Source: Verrucomicrobiota bacterium (GTDB lineage Bacteria > Verrucomicrobiota > Verrucomicrobiia > Limisphaerales > JAEYXS01). Taken from it: a DNA stretch of 64,000 nt. The first letter of the stretch is position 1. Each line of letters starts with the position of its first letter. Below, in pieces: positions 53,195 through 61,663 of this stretch. The stretch lies in contig JAEYXS010000049.1 of NCBI GenBank assembly GCA_023431185.1, forward strand, positions 4,988-68,987, in the 5' to 3' direction. A program made the translations under genes and the position numbers. The notes beneath the pieces were generated by a model. The model did no database searches. It was not told the origin of the DNA and saw only the letters and a program-made list of their open reading frames with translations.

Positions 53195-54691
53195 ATGAAA
53201 ACGAGCAGCCTGCAATCTTTTCTGGTTATCCTCCTTTATGTTGGTGGTCCCCTGTGGGACTTGGCTCATGCTGCCGAGTTGCCACTGCACGCCAAGCCGA
53301 AGGCCGAGGAGAAGCAGAGTCTGGCGTTTCAATGGTTGGACATCGCCGAGGAAGCCACGGCGCGGGAAGTGGATCGCAATGCCGCACGACCCACGGTCAT
53401 TTCCCGCACGCTGGCAGTTTGGGCGACGGCGATGTTCGACGCCTGGGGGGCTTATGATGAGAAGGCTGTCGGTTCGCGATTGGGCGGCAGCTTGCGGCGG
53501 CCCGTGGGAGAGCGGACCCAGGCCAACAAGGAAAAGGCCATCAGCTATGCCTCGTACCACTCCCTGCTGTATGTGTACCCGGAGGACAAGGCGTATCTGG
53601 AGGAGCAGATGCGCAAGCTGGGTTACGATCCAGCGTTGCGTTCAACGGATCCGCAGAAGCCGGAGGGCATTGGTTATCTGGCGGCGCAGGCAGTGATCGA
53701 TTACCGCCGCCGTGACGGAGCGAACCAGCATGGCGACGAGCCGGGCGGCAACGGCAAACCGTATGCGGATTACACGTATTACCAACCGGTCAATCCGCCG
53801 GACAAGATCATCGATCCAGACCGCTGGCAGCCCATCACCTTCACCTTGCCGGACGGGCGCAAGGTCACGCCGGGATTCTTGACGCCGTTTTGGTACCGTG
53901 TGAAGCCCTTCGCGTTGGAGAATCCCGCGCAGTTCCGGCCCGGTCCGCCGCCCAAGACGACGACGGATGACCGGGAGCTTAAGCGGCAGACGGAGGCGGT
54001 GCTGAAGTATAACCGCAGCCTGACCCCGGAGCAGAAGGCGGTAGTGGAGTTCATGCGGGACGGGCCGCGTTCCACCGGGCAGAGCGGGCACTGGCTGCGC
54101 TTCGCGCAGGATGTCTCGCGCCGGGACAAGCACACTTTGGATCAGGATGTGAAGCTGTATTTCGTCATCGCGAACGTCGCGATGGATGCCTTCATCTCCT
54201 GCTGGGAGACGAAGCGGTATTATGATTCTTCGCGGCCATGGACGCTGGTGCGCCATTATTACCAGGGGCAGCGGGTGATCGGCTGGGCGGGGCCGGACGG
54301 CGGGACGAAGGAGATGCCGGCGGAGGAATGGCATCCGTATTCACCGGCATCATTCATCACGCCGCCGTTTCCGGGATACACGAGCGGGCATGCGACGGTG
54401 AGCGGTGCATGTGCCAAGGCGCTGGAGCTGTTCACGGGCAGTGACAAGTTCGGGTTCATGGAGCGCCGCCGACATTGTGAATTGACGGAAAAAGTGGCCG
54501 GACACGAGGTGGGGCTGGATTTGCCGACGTTCTCGGCGACCGCGGAGATGGCGGCCCTTTCCCGCGCGATGGGCGGCTACCATATCCCGGTGGACAATGA
54601 TGTGGGCTTGAAGGTGGGCCGGGACATCGCCACCTGGTCCTGGCCGAAATATCAGGAATATTTCAACGGCACGGCGAAGGTGCGGCCTTAG
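53195..54691 (+). CDS. Vanadium-dependent haloperoxidase / PAP2-like secreted protein
   Basis: A 498-residue protein with a signal peptide (about 1-27, ending LAHAAEL). It shares the vanadate/phosphate site of vanadium haloperoxidases and PAP2 phosphatases. The site includes PFPGYTSGHATVSGA with His399, the downstream GGYHIPVDNDVGLKVGR with His463, which matches the family H-x3-D-x4-G pattern, and a basic segment SRPWTLVRHYYQGQRVIGW earlier. Members oxidise halides with peroxide, or are phosphatases when the Lys/Arg set differs. I cannot tell halide specificity. It stands alone, 48 bases after the kinase gene. Confidence 0.9.
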   Translation: MKTSSLQSFLVILLYVGGPLWDLAHAAELPLHAKPKAEEKQSLAFQWLDIAEEATAREVDRNAARPTVISRTLAVWATAMFDAWGAYDEKAVGSRLGGSLRRPVGERTQANKEKAISYASYHSLLYVYPEDKAYLEEQMRKLGYDPALRSTDPQKPEGIGYLAAQAVIDYRRRDGANQHGDEPGGNGKPYADYTYYQPVNPPDKIIDPDRWQPITFTLPDGRKVTPGFLTPFWYRVKPFALENPAQFRPGPPPKTTTDDRELKRQTEAVLKYNRSLTPEQKAVVEFMRDGPRSTGQSGHWLRFAQDVSRRDKHTLDQDVKLYFVIANVAMDAFISCWETKRYYDSSRPWTLVRHYYQGQRVIGWAGPDGGTKEMPAEEWHPYSPASFITPPFPGYTSGHATVSGACAKALELFTGSDKFGFMERRRHCELTEKVAGHEVGLDLPTFSATAEMAALSRAMGGYHIPVDNDVGLKVGRDIATWSWPKYQEYFNGTAKVRP

Positions 54692-54702
54692 CCGGCTGCG
54701 CT

Positions 54703-55692
54703 TCAGGCGCGACCACCTGGTTCGAGATCTTTGGCGCGGATCTCGGAGAGGGCGCCGTCTTCACTGCGGCCGACGACGAGGGCGCGCATCGTGGGGCGTA
54801 GCGCGGAGAACTTTTCCCATTCAGTCAAACCACCGACGAGCAAGGCGGTGGAGAGGGCATCGGTCTCGGTGGCGGAGGGCAGCACGCAAGCGGACATGAG
54901 AGCGCCATCCATGGGTTCACCCAGGCGCGGGTCGATGACGTGGCCGTAAGTGCGGCCTTGGGCGGAGAAAGATTTACCCCAGACAGCGGAGAGGGAGAGG
55001 GATTCATCACGGAGTTCCACGGTGGCCAAGGGCGTAAAACGCTGGCGGATGGGCGCGGAGGATGTGGTGAGGAAGCGGGCACCTTCCGTCTGCGGATCGG
55101 CGAGGGCCACATTCCATGCTGGTGCATCGTGCGGGTGGCCGAGGGCGCAGATGGTGCTGGTGCCACCGTGCAGGAGGGCACTGGTCACGCCAGCTTCACG
55201 GAGGATGTCAGCGGCTTCATCGAGGGCGTAGCCTTTGCCGAGGGAGCCGAGGTCGAGCATCAGATCAGGCACGGCGAAGCGAACGGTGAAGTTGCGCGAA
55301 TCTAATTCCAGGTGTTGCCAGCCGGTGCAGGCGCGGGCGGCGGCGAGTTCTTCCGGTGAAGGGATACGGCCTTCTTTTTGCATGAGGCCCCAGCAGCGCA
55401 GCAAGGGGGCCACGGTGATGTCGAAGGCACCCCCGGTCTCGGCGGAGAGCTGGCGGGCGCGCTGGAGCAATCGGAAGAGACGCGGTTCCACGCGTACGGG
55501 TTCGTGCGCGGCACGGGCATTGAGCTGGCTGAGTTCGCTGCCGGGGCGGTAGATGCTGAGCTGGCTTTCGAGCCGTTCTATCTCACGGATGGCCTCCTCG
55601 CCGGCAGCGCGCAGGGCGATGGGGTCCGCCCCTTGCAACACGAATTCAAATCGTGTGGCCATGGCGTGACAGGCTAGGGCGAGGGTGTGCAT
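54703..55692 (-). CDS. apbE: FAD:protein FMN transferase (ApbE)
   Basis: ApbE attaches FMN covalently to threonine/serine residues of proteins such as Na+-translocating NADH:quinone reductase or Rnf subunits. The 329 residues show the family blocks MATRFEFVL, IERLESQLSIYRPGSELSQLNA, TGGAFDITVAPL, DLGSLGKGYALDEAADILREAG, LLHGGTSTICALG and HVIDPRLGEPM...ATETDALSTALLVGG. The usual lipoprotein or signal sequence is not visible, so it could be cytoplasmic. No flavinylated target is encoded in the window. It ends 11 bases from the convergent haloperoxidase gene. Confidence 0.95.
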   Translation of the reverse strand: MHTLALACHAMATRFEFVLQGADPIALRAAGEEAIREIERLESQLSIYRPGSELSQLNARAAHEPVRVEPRLFRLLQRARQLSAETGGAFDITVAPLLRCWGLMQKEGRIPSPEELAAARACTGWQHLELDSRNFTVRFAVPDLMLDLGSLGKGYALDEAADILREAGVTSALLHGGTSTICALGHPHDAPAWNVALADPQTEGARFLTTSSAPIRQRFTPLATVELRDESLSLSAVWGKSFSAQGRTYGHVIDPRLGEPMDGALMSACVLPSATETDALSTALLVGGLTEWEKFSALRPTMRALVVGRSEDGALSEIRAKDLEPGGRA

Positions 55693-55762
55693 CGGAACGA
55701 GAGGAGCAGCCGACGGCTTAGCTCGTCAGCCAGCCCAGCGGCAATTGATCCCAGCCGGCGGC

Positions 55763-57151
55763 TTACTTCTTCAATATCTCTTTCAACACGCGGCCTTCCA
55801 CGTTCTTCATCTCCAGGCCCAGCACGGCGGCCATGGTCGGGGCCACGTCCACGTTGCGGATCTCTTTCAGCGTCACACCCGGCTTGATACCGGCGCCCCA
55901 GGCGACAAAGCTCGCATACATCAGCGGGTGCTTCGGGTGATATCCATGCGTGCCTTTCACGCCGCCGGAGGGCGTGATGAGATCTTTCGGCGCAGCACTG
56001 TCGGAGAAGGCGTAGCCATCCGCCGCGCTGATCATCAGGTCCGGTGTGCGCGGGTCCTGAGCGGGCAGCACATGGCCCACGGAGGCGAAATCCTTGGGTT
56101 CCAGCACGACTTCCACGCCTTCGGCCGCTTTCAGTTTCGGCACCAGTAGCTTGATGATGGCTTCTTTATTCGCTTCATCGCGGATGTAGAGGAAGCCGCC
56201 GCCGCCCTGGCTCAGGAAATGCACTTTGCTGTCCACGATCTTAGTGCCGGCCACGGTGACGAGCCCTTCTTTTTGGAGGAGCACATTCACGTTGATGTTG
56301 TTCGTGTAGCTGATGAAGCCGTGATCCGACGTGACAAAGAAAGTGGTGCGATCGGCAAGACCCGCGGCTTTCACCGCTTCCACCAGTTCTCTGATGCGGT
56401 TGTCGGAATCGTTGCACGCCCAATAGGCTTCGGGGCTGTTGCGGCCGTTGCTGTGCTCGAAGGAATCCACGGACACCAGGTGGATGGCCAGCACGTTCGG
56501 TTTGTGCGTAGTGAGGATATGTTCGGCGATGCGGGTGTACATCCAGTCACGCTGCGGCTTGCCGGCATTGCCCGCCTTGCACCATTCCATCTGCTTCTCG
56601 ATGGGGATGCCCTTGGCGCGCAGTTCGGCCAGCAGTGAGGGGGTGCTGTATTTCTCGAACAACGCCTGCTCGAACACATCCGGCACCTGCCAGTCGAGGT
56701 GCTTCGCGTTGCGGCTCGCGGGCCAGATGACACCCGCTGTCTTCAAGCCCGCCAGATGCGCCACATCATAGATGGTGGGCACCTTCACAATCTCTTCCTT
56801 GTCGAAGAGCGGGTCGGGGATGAGCGGGACGTTCTTGTTCTCCTTGCGGTCGTAGTAGTTGTTGCCGATGACGCCATGGCGCCCGGCATGCACCCCGGTG
56901 ACGAGGGTGGTGTGGTTCGGCCATGTTACGGTGGGGAAGGAGGCTTCCATGCGTTCCGCGCGGGCACCGTTCTCGGCCATCCAGCGGATGGTGGGGATGT
57001 GCGCCTTCGGGTCGTTATGATAATAGGACGCGAGGCCATCCACGCTGATGAGGATGACCGTCGGGGCCGGTTGCGCGGCACACAACAAAGCGGGAGCCAG
57101 GGCAAACATACCGAGGACAAGTGCGCCAAAGCGCCGGAGGGCATTCTTCAT
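55763..57151 (-). CDS. Secreted nucleotide pyrophosphatase/phosphodiesterase-type enzyme
   Basis: A 462-residue member of the alkaline phosphatase superfamily close to ecto-nucleotide pyrophosphatases. A signal peptide (about 1-26) precedes the metal-binding Asp38 (LISVDGL). The nucleophile is Thr76 in FPTVTWPNHTTLVTG, and later metal ligands lie in VSVDSFEHSNG and FVTSDHGF. It probably cleaves phosphodiester bonds in nucleotides or phospholipid head groups outside the cell. The C-terminal block HGYHPKHPLMYASFVAWGAGIKPG...VDVAPTMAAVLGLEM fits the family. It is divergent to pgi, sharing a 169-base gap. Confidence 0.93.
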   Translation of the reverse strand: MKNALRRFGALVLGMFALAPALLCAAQPAPTVILISVDGLASYYHNDPKAHIPTIRWMAENGARAERMEASFPTVTWPNHTTLVTGVHAGRHGVIGNNYYDRKENKNVPLIPDPLFDKEEIVKVPTIYDVAHLAGLKTAGVIWPASRNAKHLDWQVPDVFEQALFEKYSTPSLLAELRAKGIPIEKQMEWCKAGNAGKPQRDWMYTRIAEHILTTHKPNVLAIHLVSVDSFEHSNGRNSPEAYWACNDSDNRIRELVEAVKAAGLADRTTFFVTSDHGFISYTNNINVNVLLQKEGLVTVAGTKIVDSKVHFLSQGGGGFLYIRDEANKEAIIKLLVPKLKAAEGVEVVLEPKDFASVGHVLPAQDPRTPDLMISAADGYAFSDSAAPKDLITPSGGVKGTHGYHPKHPLMYASFVAWGAGIKPGVTLKEIRNVDVAPTMAAVLGLEMKNVEGRVLKEILKK

Positions 57152-57320
57152 AGATTTCAGGCAAAGCGGCGAGGCCGCTGTAAAGTTATCTGGTTTGGAC
57201 GAAGTTTAGCGGAGTTCCTTCAATCCGGGCAAGCAGCCTTCAAAGAATTCATGGTTTCCGTGAAAACTTCGTTGTTTCGTCCCGGCGGGCATGCGCGTAT
57301 GCTCCATGTCACTTATCGCT

Positions 57321-58916
57321 ATGAACAAGACGAATGAGCAGCTTTGGCAGCGTTTTCAGGAGCACTACACGGAGTTTCCGGGCATCGGTCTTGCGCTCGA
57401 TCTCAGCCGGATGAATTTCCCGGACGATTATTTCACCAAGATGGCCGGTCCCATCCAGAATGCCTTCAAGGCGATGGCGGAACTGGAAAAGGGTGCGATC
57501 GCCAATCCGGACGAGAAACGCATGGTGGGCCATTACTGGCTGCGCAACTCGGATCTCGCACCCACACCGGAGCTGAAGAAGGAGATCGATGACACGCTGA
57601 AGGCCGTGAAGGATTTCGCGGGCGCGGTGCATCGCGGCGAATCACGCGGCGCGAACGGACCGTTCAAGAACGTGCTCATCATCGGCATCGGCGGGTCGGC
57701 GCTCGGACCGCAATTCGTAGCCAATGCCCTCAGCCAGCCGAAGACGGACAAGCTGCGTCCCTACTTCTTCGACAACACGGACCCGGACGGCATCGACAAG
57801 GTGCTCGCCCAACTCGACGGGCAACTGGGGCAGACGCTGGTGGTCGTCATCTCCAAATCCGGCGGCACGAAGGAGACGCGCAATGGCATGTCCGAAGCCC
57901 GCGCGGCTTACACGCGAGCCGGGTTGAAGTTTGAAGACCATGCTGTGGCCGTTACCGGTGTTGGTTCGGAACTCGATAAGGTCGCCTCGAATGGTTACTG
58001 GCTGCGCCGTTTCCCGATGTGGGACTGGGTTGGTGGCCGCACGAGCGAACTCTCCGCCGTGGGTCTGTTGCCCGCCGCGTTGCAAGGGCTCGATATCGAT
58101 GGCCTGCTCGCGGGTGCCAAGGCGTGCGACAGCGTGACGCGCTCCAACGACGTGAAGGCGAATCCTTCCGCGCAGCTCGCGCTGATCTGGAAATACATCG
58201 ACAACGGCGCAGCCACGAAGGACATGGTGATCCTGCCGTACAAGGATCGTCTGGAGCTGTTCTCGAAATATCTGCAACAGCTCATCATGGAATCGCTCGG
58301 CAAGGAGCATGACCTGAAAGGCAAGGTGGTGAACCAGGGCATCGCGGTGTACGGCAACAAGGGTTCCACCGACCAGCACGCATATGTGCAGCAGTTGCGC
58401 GATGGCCGGCACAATTTCTTCGTGACCTTCGTGCAAGTGCAGAAGGATCGCGATGGGCAATCGCTCTTCGTGGAACCGAACGTGACCTCGGGCGATTATC
58501 TGCAAGGCTTCCTGCTCGGCACGCGCACGGCGCTCTTCGAGAAGGATCGCGAATCTCTCACCATCACGGTGAAAGATTGCACGGCGTTCAGCGTGGGCGT
58601 GCTCATCGCGCTCTATGAACGCGCAGTCGGCTACTACGCCACGCTGGCAAATATCAATGCGTATCACCAGCCGGGCGTGGAATCCGGCAAGAAGGCCGCG
58701 ACCGCCGTGCTGAACATCCAGACGAAGCTGATCCAATACTTCATGGACAACCGCGGCAAGGGTTTCACGGCGGCGCAGCTCGCGGAAGGCATCGGCGCGA
58801 AGAACGACATCGAGACGGTGTTCCACATCGTGGAACATCTGGCGGCGAATCCCGAGCGGAGCATCCGCAAGACAGCGGGAGGCACGGCCTTCACAGCGAC
58901 GTATAGTCTGGCGTAA
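57321..58916 (+). CDS. pgi: Glucose-6-phosphate isomerase
   Basis: It interconverts glucose 6-phosphate and fructose 6-phosphate in glycolysis and gluconeogenesis. From ATG 57321 the protein has 531 residues. The SIS domains contain IGIGGSALGPQFV and SKSGGTKETRNGM, the middle has WVGGRTSELSAVGLLPAAL, and near the end EPNVTSGDYLQGFLLG is followed by ALYERAVGYYATL. The catalytic lysine lies in HQPGVESGKKAA (Lys457). Upstream in-frame ATGs at 57306 and 57291 are less likely; none has a clear ribosome binding site. A strong terminator follows. Confidence 0.95.
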   Translation: MNKTNEQLWQRFQEHYTEFPGIGLALDLSRMNFPDDYFTKMAGPIQNAFKAMAELEKGAIANPDEKRMVGHYWLRNSDLAPTPELKKEIDDTLKAVKDFAGAVHRGESRGANGPFKNVLIIGIGGSALGPQFVANALSQPKTDKLRPYFFDNTDPDGIDKVLAQLDGQLGQTLVVVISKSGGTKETRNGMSEARAAYTRAGLKFEDHAVAVTGVGSELDKVASNGYWLRRFPMWDWVGGRTSELSAVGLLPAALQGLDIDGLLAGAKACDSVTRSNDVKANPSAQLALIWKYIDNGAATKDMVILPYKDRLELFSKYLQQLIMESLGKEHDLKGKVVNQGIAVYGNKGSTDQHAYVQQLRDGRHNFFVTFVQVQKDRDGQSLFVEPNVTSGDYLQGFLLGTRTALFEKDRESLTITVKDCTAFSVGVLIALYERAVGYYATLANINAYHQPGVESGKKAATAVLNIQTKLIQYFMDNRGKGFTAAQLAEGIGAKNDIETVFHIVEHLAANPERSIRKTAGGTAFTATYSLA

Positions 58917-58935
58917 GGCAAGGCGGGGGAAGAAG

Positions 58936-58963
58936 ACACGAATTACACGGATTTGCACGAATT
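58936..58963. repeat. Three ACACGAATT-type tandem repeats
   Basis: ACACGAATT, ACACGGATTT and GCACGAATT stand in a row, 19 bases after the pgi stop codon and before its terminator. Similar short arrays are scattered in genomes of this bacterial group, as far as I recall. Confidence 0.65.
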
Positions 58964-58970
58964 GCGAAGG

Positions 58971-58998
58971 ACGGCTGGAGGATACTCCAGCCGTTTTT
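58971..58998 (+). terminator. Intrinsic terminator after pgi
   Basis: A perfect 10-bp stem ACGGCTGGAG (58971-58980) with CTCCAGCCGT (58985-58994), loop GATA, is followed by TTTT. It also separates pgi from the convergent secreted protein gene. Confidence 0.95.
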
Positions 58999-59008
58999 GC
59001 TTTTGCGT

Positions 59009-60058
59009 TCACGGCTTCCGTCCGTATTCCACTGGCGAGCGGCCGATGCCCATGCCGACATCGATCCAGCCGGGCCAGCCCGGCACGCGGCCCATGCGCA
59101 TCGTGTAATCTTCGCCCTGCTTGGCTTTCTCCAGCCAGAGCGCGGGGCCGCCCTCCCACTTGTGCATCTCCTCCGGCTTCATCGCGCGCCATTTGCCTTT
59201 GAGCCACTTGGCTGGCGGATCATCACGGAAGAGTTTCCACACGTAGGTGCCATCGGGATTGATGGTGAGTGCGCCGGATTCGTGCTGGGAATCCGAGGTG
59301 GTGACGATGACGCGACTGCCTTCCCGTTTCTCGGATTTGCTGCCGCGATTGGCCACGCGCAGGTGGAAGGTGCCGTAGTAATCCTCCAGCTTCGGGGGCG
59401 GACCATAATTCGCCGTAACCGCCGAACCGATGTGGATAGAATAGGTGCCTTGTTTGTTCATCTGATCCCAGAACTCGTTATCCCCGATGAAGTCCACACC
59501 GCGGGTCTTAATGAGGTCGCGGATCTGGTCCAGCAACGCCTCGCGCCGGGGATTGGCGAAAGCGTTTCCCTCGCCAAAAAGTTGTTTGGCGAAGCCGATG
59601 ACTTGGGCCTTGGTGAGCAAGCCTTGGCCAGCCGGCACAGGCGCTACTTGTGGGGCTGGCGGCGGAGCATTCATAGCGACCGGGGGGTTGTTCGCTGGTA
59701 TAGTGGTAGGTGGCGCTGGAGTTTTGGCGGGTGTGGGCGGGTTCACCGGTGGTGTTGGAGCTGTTGCCGTTCCGGCTTTCAATGATCGCAGATCCGCCGG
59801 ATACATGGCCCGCTCAAAACCTTCAGGAAAGAACTGGCTGGGCTTCTGGCGGATGATGTACTGCTTCCCGCCTTCGATCTCACGCAGGACGACACCGCGC
59901 TCCCAGGCTTCGGGATAACTGCCGGGAACTTTGTATTCGATCGCTTCTCCCGGTTTGAAGCCTTGGGCCACCAGCCGGCCAGGCGTCAACGCCAGCAAGA
60001 GAATCAGGCAGACAAGAAAACGGCTGAAAGCAAGTCGTGTGGCCGACAGGCAGGGCAT
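59009..60058 (-). CDS. Secreted proline-rich protein, unknown function
   Basis: A 349-residue protein. The start ATG 60058 is supported by a good Shine-Dalgarno (GAGGGA, 5 bases before) and by the signal peptide SRFLVCLILLLALTPGRLVAQ. The first domain (about 35-95, FKPGEAIEYKVPGSYPEAWERGVVLREIEGGKQYIIR) looks like a small beta barrel that may be repeated in this group. A proline/alanine-rich linker (about 103-148) separates it from the second domain, which ends in WRAMKPEEMHKWEGGPALWLEKAKQGEDYTMRMGRVPGWPGWIDVG. I do not recognise a family. It is divergent to the ECF sigma factor, which may control it (inference). Confidence 0.75.
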   Translation of the reverse strand: MPCLSATRLAFSRFLVCLILLLALTPGRLVAQGFKPGEAIEYKVPGSYPEAWERGVVLREIEGGKQYIIRQKPSQFFPEGFERAMYPADLRSLKAGTATAPTPPVNPPTPAKTPAPPTTIPANNPPVAMNAPPPAPQVAPVPAGQGLLTKAQVIGFAKQLFGEGNAFANPRREALLDQIRDLIKTRGVDFIGDNEFWDQMNKQGTYSIHIGSAVTANYGPPPKLEDYYGTFHLRVANRGSKSEKREGSRVIVTTSDSQHESGALTINPDGTYVWKLFRDDPPAKWLKGKWRAMKPEEMHKWEGGPALWLEKAKQGEDYTMRMGRVPGWPGWIDVGMGIGRSPVEYGRKP

Positions 60059-60300
60059 ATCATTCCCTCTAGTTGAAGTTTCGTTGGGAGTTCGATGAAT
60101 CTGGCAAAAGGCTGACAGCAGGGGCAGGAAAAGCAAGCTCTCCAAGGATTACCGAACCTTTTGCAGCGCAATGGCGTTCTACCTGTGATGGTTCGGCACC
60201 CCTCCATTGACGGACGGGCTTTTTCCATCAAAATTTCCTCGTAACCGCCCCGTTGGCAAGACGTCATCTCTTATGGGCAGATGTTGTGGACAGGTCGCAT

Positions 60301-60891
60301 ATGGCTGATGAGACGCTAGATATGGCGGCCTGCCTGACCCGCGTGCGGGCGCGGGATGAAGACGCGGCGCGGGAGCTGGTGGCGCATCTTTATCCCTTGG
60401 TGATCAAGATCGTGCGGGCGCATCTGCCCCGCCGGGTGGCGGAAGAAGATTTGGCCCAAGAGATCTTTCTCAAGATGTTTGCGAATCTGGACCAGTATCG
60501 GGGGGCGGTGCCCTTCGAGCACTGGGTCTCGCGGGTGGCGGTCAGCACGTGTCTGGATGCCTTGCGCTTCCACAAGCGGCGGCCGGAGATTCGCTGGGCG
60601 GACCTGAACGAGACGGAAGCCGAGGTATTAGACGCGGTGATCCAGACAGAGAATGAGCCGCATCCGACGCAGGCGATGGCGGCGAATGAACTGGTGGGCA
60701 AGCTGCTGGATTGTCTGAGTGCGGAAGACCGGATGGTCATCCAGATGCTGGATCTGGAAGAGAAGTCGGTGGCGGAAATCCAGCAATTGACCGGGTGGGG
60801 TGCCTCGCTGATAAAAGTGCGGGCCTTCCGGGCCCGGGCGAAGTTGCGCAAGCATCTGGCCGAACTGGAACGTGGCAAGAAATCGAAATGA
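60301..60891 (+). CDS. ECF-type RNA polymerase sigma factor
   Basis: 196 residues from ATG 60301 (the frame is open from 60253). Region 2 is seen in ELVAHLYPLVIKIVRAHLPRRVAEEDLAQEIFLKMFANLDQYRGAVPFEHWVSRVAVSTCLDALR, and region 4 in ELVGKLLDCLSAEDRMVIQMLDLEEKSVAEIQQLTGWGASLIKVRAFRARAKLRKHL. It starts a three-gene unit with a small membrane protein (4-base spacing) and a Spy-like protein (ATGA overlap). The organisation suggests an envelope-stress regulon, with the small protein in the anti-sigma position. Confidence 0.92.
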   Translation: MADETLDMAACLTRVRARDEDAARELVAHLYPLVIKIVRAHLPRRVAEEDLAQEIFLKMFANLDQYRGAVPFEHWVSRVAVSTCLDALRFHKRRPEIRWADLNETEAEVLDAVIQTENEPHPTQAMAANELVGKLLDCLSAEDRMVIQMLDLEEKSVAEIQQLTGWGASLIKVRAFRARAKLRKHLAELERGKKSK

Positions 60892-60895
60892 AGTC

Positions 60896-61198
60896 ATGAG
60901 TGCAGAGAATGAAAAGTGGGACAAGCTGGTGAAGCTGGCCCGGCAGGCGCCGAAAACGGCGGAGCCGGAGATGCCGCTGGGCTTTGCCACGCGCGTGGTG
61001 GCGAACTGGCCCAAGGCCCAGAGCACGCCTTCCCTGGAGGCGATCTGGGAAGGGCTGTCATTGCGTTTCCTCGGAGTGGCCATGGCGATCATGATCGTCA
61101 CGGTGGGGATCAGTTATCCCAGCATCGCGGCATACGCGCAGGAGCATGAGATGGTGGTGATGACGGACAGCGTTTTAGGCGAGGTGCTGGAGCCATGA
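60896..61198 (+). CDS. Small single-pass membrane protein in anti-sigma position
   Basis: A 100-residue protein starting ATG 60896, four bases after the sigma gene stop. The cytoplasmic-looking N-terminal half (WDKLVKLARQAPKTAEPEMPLGFATRVVANWPKAQ) contains a GFATRVVANW motif, often seen in small proteins behind ECF sigma genes of this group. One membrane helix follows (about 58-82, FLGVAMAIMIVTVGISYPSIAAYA). It lacks the zinc-binding HxxxCxxC motif of ZAS anti-sigma factors. Role as anti-sigma factor is inferred from position and topology. Its stop overlaps the next start (ATGA). Confidence 0.75.
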   Translation: MSAENEKWDKLVKLARQAPKTAEPEMPLGFATRVVANWPKAQSTPSLEAIWEGLSLRFLGVAMAIMIVTVGISYPSIAAYAQEHEMVVMTDSVLGEVLEP

Positions 61199-61590
61199 GT
61201 TTTTTGCGTCATTGGAAGATCGCGGTGCTGCTGCTCGCCTTGTTTGTGATGGGTGTGGTGACGGGCGCGGCTTTGACCGTCGCCATCGTCAAAAAGAAGA
61301 TCGCGGAGAATGACAACTGGCAGGGGATGACCTACCGCCTGTACAAGCAGCGGCTGAAGCTCACGCCGGAACAGGAGGAGAAGCTGCGGCCGACCTTCAC
61401 GCTGGCGGGCGAAGAACTGCGGGCGGTGCGCCGCGAGACGATGCGCGACATCTTCGGGATCATCCGTCGCGTGAACGTGGAAGTGGAGAAGGAACTCACG
61501 CCGGAGCAACTGGTGGAATTCGACAAGCTGCGCGAGGAGATCCGCACGCGCATGGAGAAGAACAAGGCGGGCAAGGGGCCGGGGACGTGA
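61195..61590 (+). CDS. Spy/CpxP-like periplasmic protein
   Basis: A 131-residue protein with an N-terminal membrane anchor (about 8-31) and a helical outer part. The LTPEQEEKLRPTFTLAGEELRAVR and LTPEQLVEFDKLREEIRTRMEK segments are a doubled LTPEQ-type motif, characteristic of Spy/CpxP periplasmic chaperones and of heavy-metal sensor proteins of the same fold. It overlaps the previous gene by four bases. In this sigma operon it may be the periplasmic sensor or chaperone arm of the response (inference). Confidence 0.8.
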   Translation: MSFLRHWKIAVLLLALFVMGVVTGAALTVAIVKKKIAENDNWQGMTYRLYKQRLKLTPEQEEKLRPTFTLAGEELRAVRRETMRDIFGIIRRVNVEVEKELTPEQLVEFDKLREEIRTRMEKNKAGKGPGT

Positions 61591-61663
61591 GGCACGGGGC
61601 CAGGTTCAAAGCTTAAAGTTCAAAGCTCAAGGGGAGGAGAAAGTGACGGACAGGATGCCACGG

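Noticed and set aside
60207..60235. Possible sigma-70 promoter TTGACG-17-AAAATT before the ECF gene
   Set aside because: The -10 matches the consensus poorly, so chance is likely.
61612..61631. Direct repeat TTCAAAGCT with a similar string at 29275
   Set aside because: Too short and A/T-simple to call a repeat family from two places.
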